A DNA stretch of 64,000 nt from Oegoconia quadripuncta. Taxonomy: Eukaryota > Arthropoda > Insecta > Lepidoptera > Autostichidae. The position numbers and the translations under genes are program-made. The stretch spans positions 31,816,022 to 31,880,021 of the forward strand of contig OX438749.1 in the NCBI GenBank assembly GCA_949316235.1. The letters run 5' to 3'. Position 1 is the first letter of the stretch, and every line of letters begins with the position of its first letter. Shown in pieces: positions 38,301-50,300 of this stretch. Below the pieces are notes generated by a model. The model did no database searches. It worked only from the letters and a program-made list of their open reading frames with translations, and had not been told where the DNA came from.

Positions 38301-41300
38301 CGGGTTGGTACTTGATCAATCACACCTGATGTTAATGTTAAAAACTCCCAAACGCTTGTATGGTATGCTTCTGGATACCGTATTTAGGATAATTGTCGAT
38401 ACGTTTTGTATGTATGTAATTAGTAAGTACCAGGGTACAAGAAAGAAGAAGGTGTAGGATCGCTTCTGATATGAAATATTGTAAAAGTAATGTTTTATTG
38501 ATGTATGCATCATTATGACTCTCGCTTGATTCTGGTGGCCTAGTACCAGCGGTAATTCCTCGTAAAACTCAAGGCAAATAGATGCACGTTGGTCACCGTC
38601 TAGCTTCAGTAGATGCTTTATAGAATGCCAATGTTGAGCTGGAGATTACTCTCGCTCTGTTATGATTTCCTGGTACAGGCTGTAGTGAGTCTGAAGCCCA
38701 ATGCCGAATTTAGGGGCGTAGAGCACCTTCAGTAGACGCGGTGCAGAGTGCCACTGTTGATTAGGAGGTGATTCACGCTCGTTTATGTTAGCCTAGTACC
38801 TGCAGTATTTGGTGTGGATTCTAATTCGTCATGCTAGTTTCGTAGGACACCATTTCTACCTTCAGTAGCCGCCGTGCAGCATGCCATTGTAGGTAACTCT
38901 GTCGGTTATACTATTCTGCTATGACAATTTGTCAGTGATAATCTTTATTAAAGAAATAACAACATGAGTTTAACAACGCGTTTGATCACAATCTCACCTG
39001 ATGGAAAGTGACGATGTGGTCGAAGATGAAGCACGTAATCCCAGTAAATGCATTCACTCTGCTCTTGAAGATCCCAAGGTTGTAGGATTCAGGAAAGACT
39101 GACGCCGGAAGGGAGTTCCATGCCTTGGCTGTTCGGATGATGAATGAAGAATCGAACTTCTTAGTGCGAATGGTTCGGTATATTAACTATATACTGGTGG
39201 AATCCCTCTATGACTGAGGTGACTCTAGCTCGGTTGTTAGCCTGGTAACGGCAGTAATAAGTGTGGATCCAGAAGGATATAGAAGGTCGCAATAGTATTA
39301 CGTAGGGCACCATCGACCTCATCTTCACTTAAAAAATTTACCTAATGCTTGAAAAAACAATCACGGTTTGCCTTTTGAAAATGGATGTGTGACGGGGTGT
39401 GCCCATCGCCGTTGAAACGTGAAAGTCTTTAAATGTTGTTGGTGTATTCATTACTTGCTTTATTTTGTAGGTACACAGAGTACACATAAAATAGTCAATT
39501 TTACATTTTTTAAGCTACTGCTTGTTCAAAATGCAATTTTCCCTTTGAGAAGAACAAGTAAGAAACTCGAAGGGTTGCTCTTTTAAAATCAGGCTTTGAT
39601 TTTAGATAAAGATTTTTATATTTCATTATTAATTGAGAAATAGCCTGGCATGCGAACGATTTGATTATGTCCAGGGATGATTATCATCTAAATAGTCTGA
39701 TATTTTATAATATGCTTTGTTAATAAGTTTATTAAGGAAGATTTTGTATATCAACTGCAACCTTATTGAAAAAGCGTATACATAACCCTTTGAACGAATT
39801 ACTGACTTTGCGGAGACCTGCAAGTTTATCTTTATTTCTTGTTTATCACTATTTTTCCTAAATGATGATATATTTCTTGACATACATTAGGTTTTCAAAA
39901 ATGTACTGTGACGAAAAGGTTAGAATGTTATACACTTTAAACCTATCTCTAAGTGACATAGCAGGTCTCAATTGATAAATTGCGCGAACGGCTCGTTTTT
40001 GTAAAACAAAGAATGTATTTATATCCGCGGCATTTCCCCACAGCAAGATACCGTAAGACATCAAGCTGTGGGAAATAACTAAAATATACTAATCTAGCAG
40101 TATTTACGTCTGATGTCTGATACCGAAGGAAAGATACGGGTTGATTCAATTCTTTTTGCTGCTGCTTTTGGTGCTGAACTATGGAGAGACTAGTCTCTCC
40201 TTAGTACGCTGAAATCAGGGCTGAGGCAGGATTTTCGCATTATTTCGCACAAATCCGCATTATTAATCACACAGATTAAATATTCAAAGCAAACTCACTC
40301 CTCCTTCCTCCCCTCCCTACACTTAATGGTGCGGCTCTTCCTGATGACCATGACGGATCCGTCAGGGTTCAGCCTGGGAAGGTTCTGCGATGGCACTGCG
40401 TCTTTGCTCAGCGTCTTCCATTGACCTGCAAATGTCAGTAATATGGGTTAACTACAACGCACGGTTTTCAACCGCCTCCGTGGCTCAATGTAAACAACAT
40501 TGGGTTTACGATTCGGAGGTCGCGGGTTCGATCCCCAGCGGGGTAGGTACATGTTTAAGTACTCGGTTTGGTTGGTGGTAGGGCATTTTAAATGTCCGCC
40601 TGGCTAGCTACCACCATCCTATCTAAATCTGCCGCCAAGCAGCAATGTTAATAGCATTGTTGTGTTCCGGTTGTCAGAAATAAGATAGCCAGTCCCCCAA
40701 ATGTGTTGGGGTTTCCGGGTCACTACGCTTCCACCTTCGACTTCATCTTCACTTAACATCAGGTGTGATTGAGGTAAAGTACCAACCCGCCGTGCATAAA
40801 AAACAAACGCAAAGGGAAAGAAGAGGTAACACATTTTACTATGGAGCGAAGAGTCAGGGGGAAGAGGATGCGGCGCGGGGGCAGAGGCACGGACCAAATA
40901 CTATAAATAATAATAAATAAATATCCTTGGACATACACATAGCGCCATCTAGTTCCACTTTAAGCAACTATAGACTTGTGTTGTGGATACCAGATGGTTG
41001 ATATACTACATAAATACATTTTTTTTGGAAATAAATACTTACTATAGATTAGATTACATTAGATTTATTTAGTTCACTTTTACAATATTAAGTCACACAT
41101 ACAATTCCGTAAATTTATGATTTTTAAAGTAAAAGTGATTGTCAAACATAAAACAATAACTATACACGTACATCTTAAAGATTTGTAGAATTACTAGATT
41201 ATTCGTTAAGTCACAAAATGAACAAAATAAGATAGAAATTTAGCATCTACATATTATTATATGTAACTTATGTCAAAATTAATTAATAAAGTATAAGTAT

Positions 41301-44300
41301 GTAACCATTGTTACGTCAACGTCATACTATTTTTGAATAATGAAATAAAACAAAACTAAAATATCCATAACTCGGGTACACATGGGTACAAAATGAAAAC
41401 ATCCATAACTCGGGTACACATGTCCGTATTCATCATTCAAACATATGCCCCTTGCGGGACTCGAACCCGCGACCTTTTGGTATAACGGTCAGAGTTTCTA
41501 ACCACTACACTACACCAAACAGGTCGTCATAATGTATAACTTGAATGTATCTGTGTAATACAAAAGTATGATCCTGTGGGTTTCTTGCGCCGCTTCTTTT
41601 CCCACAGATGATTTCCCTTTCCGAAGCGGTGGTAGCTTGGACATACCGACTGACAGAGAAATGATTAAGCCCTATTTTTATTTCCAATAGATTTAAATTG
41701 ACATTCAACAAATGATATCATATTGCTTGAAGTTCTGAACGTTGAATTGCAAGTTAAAGATACATAAATAATAATAAATCATTTTGACCACCTGTTTGGT
41801 GTAGTGGTTAACAACTCTGACCACTATACCAAAAAGTTGCGGGTTCGAATCCCGCTAGGGTCATATGTTTGTGTGATGAATACGGACATGTGTACCCGAG
41901 TTATGGATGTTTTCATTTATAATAAGTATTTATTTACAAAAAAAAAATGTATTTATGTAGTATATCAACCATCTGGTATCCACAACACAAGCCTATAGTT
42001 GCTTACTGTGGAACTAGATGGCGCAGTGTATATGTCTAAGGATATTTATTTATTTTGGTATTACGTTTCGCATAACCCACTTTGGGCGAACCCAGGGCTA
42101 CCGCTCTAGTGTTACATCGTATGTTAAACAAAAAAAAAATATCTCTGCGCAACAAAGGCAGTCTGACCGCAGATAGGGCTTATTTTGATTTCGTCTTTCC
42201 TCATTACAGAATAAGTCATTCAAGTATTGTGTTGGTCATATATCTACGAGGTAAAACCACACAATTTAGATTTGCTATACTATATTTAAAAAAAAAAAAG
42301 CTACTTTGACGTCATATTTAAAGTTGGAAGGATATAATTGGCAACAAATATAGAATTTGGCCACATCTATTGACATGTAACTAACGCCCTTATTAATAAA
42401 TCGATATTGAGATAGCGTCTCAGTCTCAAATACTATATTTTATATGCAACAGATTATCACGCCCTCGTGTCAAATTGTAGATGTACTAGTATCTACAATA
42501 CGTGTAGTTTGTGTTTTCCAAAATATGTTAAGAGGGTTTATTCCGTCTAGTGGCGCCCTCGTTGTAAGATTTCTTTTTAAATACAAAATAAATCAAAAAA
42601 GTCGCTCTAAAAGCTAATTATAAATAGTACATAAATAGCCTTTAATTACGATTATGTTCAAGAAATTCAAAATTATAAAACAGCCCTTTTTTATCATCGT
42701 GAATTCTGGGAAAATAACCGCCATCAAAGCTATTTAGCTATTATTTATAATATTAGCCTTTAGGCTTCTCGAATGCAGGTCGAATTCTGATGGTTTTAAA
42801 TAAATAAAAGGTAATTTATTCACCACAAAGTTAATTTAACAAGTAATTAATTGATAATAAATTAGGTCAAACTGTGATGAAAAGGTAGGGACTCAGCAGA
42901 TTTGCTGTTTTTCAGTCTCCCCCCCAAGTAGAGTAGTTGCTGCCACCAAGGAATTAATTATTATTACTCTATGAATAAATTTAAACATTCACTAAAAGCA
43001 AACAAAAAGAAATAACTATATCTAAAATAACTCAAAAACAAATGCAAGTGATAAACTATAAAAAGCTAGACACGAGAAGGTATCATATAGGTAGGTATTT
43101 GGGTAAATTTTCAATACTTATGATGTGATTGTGCGAGTGAATTTAATTGTTCTGAAATTATTATTACTAATTTAAATCATATCCGAATCATACTGTCAGA
43201 GAAACAACCGTCCAAGAAACTATTTATGTAAAAATGGACACGTTACATGGCCAGGTGTGAAGTTTTCAGTATGCAGAGTAGCTGCTGCCACCAAAGAAAG
43301 AATGGGAGACGTTTAGAGAATTTAAAATAAAATGTAAGATCAAAGAGGCCCCGTCAGCGCCATCTATCGAGCCGCTTCTTCTTAGCGAGTTGATGGCAAA
43401 AACATCAAATTCTTGAGGACAAGAATGTGGCGACGCGTACAGCATTGTCTGTGGCATCATAGAGGTCCTGTAGCGTACAACTTATATGTATACGTTACTA
43501 CATAAATGAAAATATAACATAAGTGCAACAAAGAATTTTGTAGATATATATTATATCCTATATATATTCAAATATATTTTATATATATTACATATAAACT
43601 CTCTACACCTTTAGATGGCAAACATAATTGGCAAATACGAGTACCTACCAAATTTGCTTATTGTACAAAATATATGGGGAAGACATTGTTGTCTGTAACA
43701 CAGTTTTTAACTAGTGGTAGTTAAAAACAAAGCTTCAACAAGTTGTGTAATTTATTTCGGTTTTTTTTTTTTTTTTTTTTTTTTTTAATTAGAATGGGAT
43801 CGCTCTTGACCTTAATCTGGACTAATGTCGAGATAAGGTCTACGATGGAACGAGCTTTCCCAGAAGATGCCTATTTAACCTGACTTTAAAGAGCTGCGGG
43901 TTATATGCGATTGGAAACAGACGGAGGTAATGCGTTCCACTCCTTAGCCGTGCGCATGAGAAACGAAGACCTAAAACGCTTGGTCCTTATAAATGGCACG
44001 TCAAATATTGTTTGTTTGTTCAATAAAATATTGTTTGTTTGTTTGTTTGTAGCGTACAAGTGTCGGGACACGAAGGGCAGTGTAGAAGATGCCCCATAGT
44101 GTGTGATGTATCACCGCACAAGCACCGGTTGTCGTCCGTGTAGCAGCCCCTTCCTATTTCTTATTTTAATGCACTACGGGTTCGTACTTGACCTAAATCA
44201 CACCTGCTGTTAAGTGAAGATGAGGTGGTAGCTAGCCAGGCGGACATTTAAAATGCCCTACCACCAACCAAACAGAGTACTTAAACATGTACCCCGCTGG

Positions 44301-47300
44301 GGATCGAACCCGCGACCTCTGAATCGTAAACCCAATGTTTGTTTACATTGGGCCACGGAGGCGGTTAAACTCTGTTTTGCTTCATTGTTGATTCAGCGGG
44401 TGAGAGAAAAATCAGATCAATAACACTCCTCTGCATTCTGCGGGCAACTCACCACCTTATCTTTCGAACTTCCTGCGCTGTGCGCCAACAGAATCTGAAG
44501 AAGTGAGTCAACACATACGGCGCAGTGGAGTTGGAACAGCGTTACACATCTCTAGAAAGAAGCTCTGAATCTCTCTCACTCGCTTAAAGCATGAGCGTGA
44601 TATCCACGCTTCTATCGCGTGTCGTTGTAGAGATTACCTAGCCCTGCTGGTCTCGAATCGTCACAATTTCCATTTAAACCATTTATTTCCACACACCGAA
44701 AAAAAAAAAACAAAAACCACAACAACATACAACAAATCAAAAACAGAGGTGACTAAAGCCCGTATCCCACAAACCGCTCTCGAGACTGAGATGGCCACAA
44801 GCTGACGCTTGAGAATCTGTTGCATGTTAAAAAAGTATCAAATATATCAAACTATAATATCGAGACCGAGACGCGATCCCAATCTCAAGATCGATCCATC
44901 AACACGGCTCTATGACTAACTAGGTACTACAATGAGTGCGTGTGTAGGGGCTGTGGTAGGGGCAGTCTCAGTAAACACTGACTAACACAAATTGCTCAGC
45001 ACTGGTTTTCAGCCTGCCCTCAACATATGTTACAATTATATCTTTGTATTGCGGGCTTGTTACGCAAGTTAGCAAAACCAACGTGTTTGTAGATTCCGAG
45101 CTTTAAGCGTAAAAAATATTACTGGCACTTTCGCTCGCCGTACCCCTTTGCTACCGTCCCTATATCTAGGTGCAGTCCGTGGTGTATACGAAAGCGGGGG
45201 CCGATCATCACTCGACCTTCTTCCCCACAGGATCGGCCTCAGTGAAAGCATTACATTCACTACACTCCCATTTGCCGAAGGAGAAAGTGGGAAACTTTCC
45301 TTTAATTAGTCTGCGGGCCAAGTAAGCAATAGTCATGTAAGGTCACCTTCAGTAAACGCCGCCGTGTCGAGACCACTGTTGATCCTAGCATTCCTAGCTT
45401 TTAGGAGTTACAAGTGGGAGTAGTGATTCGTTCGCGTTGTGGGTATTTAATTAATTATGTTAAGCCCACTTTTGATAATTATTATTTTAAAGGAGTATCA
45501 TTATGATCCATACAATTACTATACACCACCGTACAACATGATCTTTATAGAATACACACTTGTGATTGTTATTGAAAATTTTTGCACTGGTACCCTACCC
45601 TCGCTTTCTCTCGCAGGGCACTAGCTGAAACTTACCGCTATAGGTGAGGATCAACACTGAGCGATGGCCCATTTGTGGTACAGATACACATACAACTCTA
45701 TTATAAGTTGTAACAGTTGTACTTAATTTTTGTTGTTATTTTTATTACTGTGAAATAAGGCTACATTTTGTAAGAATAACACTAAGCAGAATGATTGTTG
45801 CGTCGAATAGTTTTGTATGTGTTTCTGTAACATGCAAATAAACGCTTTATCTATCTATCTATCTTTGAGTATGGAGGCGGGAACTTGAGCCAAGATGTCC
45901 CCCTACCTCCCCAAATCTTTGCCTACGTTCGCGCCTAATGGATGATAAACTCAATTTATGAATGACAATAATAGGTACCTATTTATATACTATACACTAT
46001 CTTTCGTACCTACATATTACTATGTTCAGTTAATAAATAAACATTGAGGTATGCCTAATGTAGGTATACCTAAAAGCTACCGTTGCTCGACTCTCCCTAG
46101 ACAGGCCGTGATGACGTCCCTGTCGGTGATTTTATTTTGGTCTTTACCTATGAAATTGGAGATATATAAGGATAATACCCAAAACAGCACAGTGTTTTTG
46201 GAAATAGATTAAAATAAATAGTAAATATGGGTTTGGATGATGATGGAAACTATGATGGATGATGAGATTGCTGATCAATAAGATGAGTGGTTACTTTTCC
46301 ATTGTATGGCCTAACTTGATAACCTTTTCTTTAGATAGATTTAGATTGGGTGACAATACATGATATAAAATACACATGATGTTCGTTCATGTAATTTTAC
46401 ATGAATTTTAATTAAATCTAAACTAAAGATAGGTAGGTAGAGAGGGTTTTGTACGGGTCTTCATCTCTATCCTACGTTACATACCACTCTATGCACCTGA
46501 GTTGGGTGGTCTATTGGATTCTTATATGAGTCTTTACCAATGAAATTGAAGTTTTTTTTCTTCATTAATCATATGTATAAACTCCTACGATTCTATAGCT
46601 ATGTCCAAATTTGTTTTTAATGTGGAAAATAGAATATATTTTCAAGGTTTCACATGAAATATTTTTTATGTCCGAGCTAAATCACATAATAAAAAAAAAC
46701 TTGAACACAGCTCTCAGCTTTCCATATTATTTCATAGATTTGCTTAAACTTTTATAAAGCGGTTACTTTTAAAAATTAACACTGCCTATATTTAACGTAA
46801 TGTTATCCGATGATACACACAAAGTTTAGCTAAATTTGGATTTGCCGTTCCCAAAAAAAATTCAAAAATGTTTGTATGGAGAAAACAATGTTAATGAAAT
46901 TCTTCATACAAAACGTCAATTTCATAGGTAAGGACCTAATATTAAAAATGTTTTCTAACAAGTCGGTAGCCTGCTTTAGATATAGTTTAGGTATTTAGTA
47001 ATAAACATAGAACACAACATTCCACTTGCTACGATCCTGACACACCTCACATTCACTCTCATAAAGTTGTATGATCGTCTGTTTGGCGTACTCCTTACTT
47101 TCTTTAAGACGATGCTAATTAAAATTATCACTGTATGATGAACTTCATTACCTCGGACAATATACTTAGAACTCCTGTAACTATTTTAAAAAAATGGATC
47201 AGTAACTTCTTCATATTTATAGATTACTGTGAATTGATATCTTTTGGCAGATCAGCTTCTTAGACAAAATGCTGCAAAAATTTCAAAGCTTCTCAAAACG

Positions 47301-50300
47301 TGTTGCCAAAAATGACTGCCACACTATACTTCCTACAACTTCCCAAAAGTAGTAAATCGTTCTCAAGATTGAGATGACCTTAAGTTGACGCTTGAGAAGC
47401 TGTCCGCAGGTTAGTCCAAAGTTTATAATAACAAATAAATAAATGAATAAACATTTATTTCAATCTACAAGTGCATAATTTAAAAATTTATTGATAAATA
47501 ATAATAATAAATATCCTTAGACATACACACAGCGCCATCTAGTTCCACAGTAAGCAACTATAGGCTTGTGTTGTAGATACCAGATGGTTGATATACTACA
47601 TAAATACTTTTTTTTTTATTATAAATGAAAACATCTATAACTCAGGTACACATGTCCGTATTCATCACACAAACATATGCCCCTAGCGGGATTCGAACCC
47701 GCAACCTTTTGGTACAGTGGTCAGAGTTGTTAACCACTACACCAAACAGGTCGTCAATTTGAATTGAATACTTAAAAATTACAAAGCAAGAAGGAAGCAG
47801 AAGAGGTGTGTCAGGATCGTAGCAAGTGGAAGTCTGTGGTCTCTGTCTACCGCTACAGGAAACATGCGTGACATTATGTATGTATGTATTATTAAAAATT
47901 GCTATGTGTGTATGTAATCATAATATAATAGTCTATGTATAGAAATTATGGCTCCAAAAAGTGAGGGTCGATTGTATAACATATAAACAGGCCCTGGCCT
48001 CAATTTTGGTGAAATGCTATAACAGAAACAACAATGGAATCATGAAGTCTTCCTAGAATCAGTAGATTATAAAGGTTATCAACTCAAGAATAACAAAATT
48101 ATCAGACAACAGCAAGAATTTGCACGTAGTATTATACCATATATTGACATATTCTATTTTAGTATTTCATTTTGTGGTTCATGACAGGAGCTCAAAGGAC
48201 GGACACCAGACCAATTAATCACGGCCGATACCAGGCTAGTCATATATGTAATTCCTGCAAGCCGTGGTCAAAAGTGGTAATCGACACGGTGCTCTTTGAC
48301 TCCAGACTAATTACCATCGGTACCAGGCTAGCATAACCAAGCAAGAAATGCCTCCAGATCAAAAGTGGTACTCTGCATGGTGTCTACTGAAGGTATACAG
48401 TGCCCGTCGTCATTCTCCTGCTACATTGACCCCTAAGATGATTATTTTCAGTACCAGGCTAGCATAGCAGAGCGACAGTCGTGGTACTCTACATGGCACC
48501 TACTGAAGGTTCCATTGACGCCTTGGACCTAGACTAATTATCCACAGTACCAGGCTCATATAATTGAGAAAGAGGCACCTCCCTCCACTATAACCTACTT
48601 CTTAGTGAGACGATGGCAAAAATATCAAATAACCTACTAGCAATTATTGTATATTCATTTTATTTGATTTTTCTAAAATAAAAATGCATCTTTTTTAGGG
48701 TAAATTTTTACTGTGTTTGCCCACTCCTCCCATACATCCAAGGTTGGGAGGAGCCTCAATACGCTCTCACAGAAAATTGTAAAATCAAAGGGTTATTTTC
48801 TGAGCTCGCATCCATTTTTGAACCAGCATCGTCTCTACCTCAAATAGCCGAAATAAATGCCATGCCTGTCATAAAAATGATAACAAACTGATCTTTGAAG
48901 GGATTCAAAGCATTCAATTTTGGCTTTCACAACAGAGATGCGAGCATACGGAACCAGCTTACCAATATTGTCAGGTTATCAGTGGCTTGGGAGGCCTCAA
49001 ACCCAAATCCCAAACCCAGAAAACGAAAAATAGTTTGTAATATACAGACTGAAATATGAAAGTCCAGTTAGTACTTAAAGAAATGAAAAATGTTTATGTC
49101 TCAGAGCAAAATCATTTACCTTGATGTTAGCATATGGAAGCAGCTTACCAATATCTTGGCTTGGGAGACGACAAACCCAAATCTCAAGCTCCACAAAAGC
49201 AAATATAGTTTGTAATATAATCCAATGTAGACTGAAATATGAAAGAACATCTCTGAGAGAGAAATAATTTATCTTGATGTGACATAGGAGCTGACTAATT
49301 TAGGAATTACCAAGTGATAAGACAATTGACCTGTCTATTTGGCATGTTGAAAAGCAAAGTTATGCTTAAGTATTGCAGATATTAGAGAACGACTTATGAC
49401 ATAATCATTTGAGCTATGCAATGGACAGCTCAGCCGTGTATTGACTGAAGTGTAGGAGTGCTGTCAATTTGTATAAATTTGTTGGCTTGTCCATTGTAAA
49501 AAGAGAGTGAAGTTTGCAAAGGTGAAGGTACCACCCAGGGTGCACAAAAGCCTTAAATGAAAACAGGATCAAAATAAAAAGACTATTGCCTTGAATTGAC
49601 ACCAATCAGTGCTCAAGGGACTGGAATATTGATGGCATAGGGAATCCATTGGTATCCCTGAGATAAAATATGGTGAGGTGTTGGGAGGACAACCTACCCA
49701 AGAGAAGGAGAGGATAGACAAGTGGGAAAGTCGGGAGGAGGCCTAGTTAAGGGTTAACCTAAAGACTTATTTACATTCAACCTACTTTTTTATTCTTTCA
49801 TTAGTTTTGAAATCGCCGATAGATTTCAATGAAATTAGAAAAGGTTTTTTTTATTAAGAAAAATTCTCTTACATTTTGGGTTTGTTCATTTGTAACCATT
49901 TTACTGTACAAAAGAAAATAAGTACTAAACTTACATAAGCATTACACACACAACTTACACAAGCAACTAAACTTACATAGTGGTGTCGATTCGGATGTAC
50001 ACCAACTAAACTAAAACCAGTTTTGGAATGGTGCCGTCACATCGTACTGTGCCAAGGAGAAAGAGACAGTACTACTTTAAAACTGGTTTTAGTTTAATTT
50101 AGTTTAGTTGGTGTACATCCGAATCGACACCAGTGACTGGTTGTTAATAGAATAGATATGTTTGTCAGAGAATTCCTATTAATGCTGTCTTCCCATCCTA
50201 TTAATCCATTCGATTATAGTCTTCCTTCACAAATTAAAAACTAAATACCACCCTTATCTTGTTTTTTGTTGTGGTATGATTGCTAGTGATCTGGTGGGAG

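Noticed and set aside
44395..44560. Possible host exon in a GC-richer stretch
   Set aside because: Apparent gt/ag words exist, but no frame joins THAP-A exons 1 and 2, whose phases already match without it.
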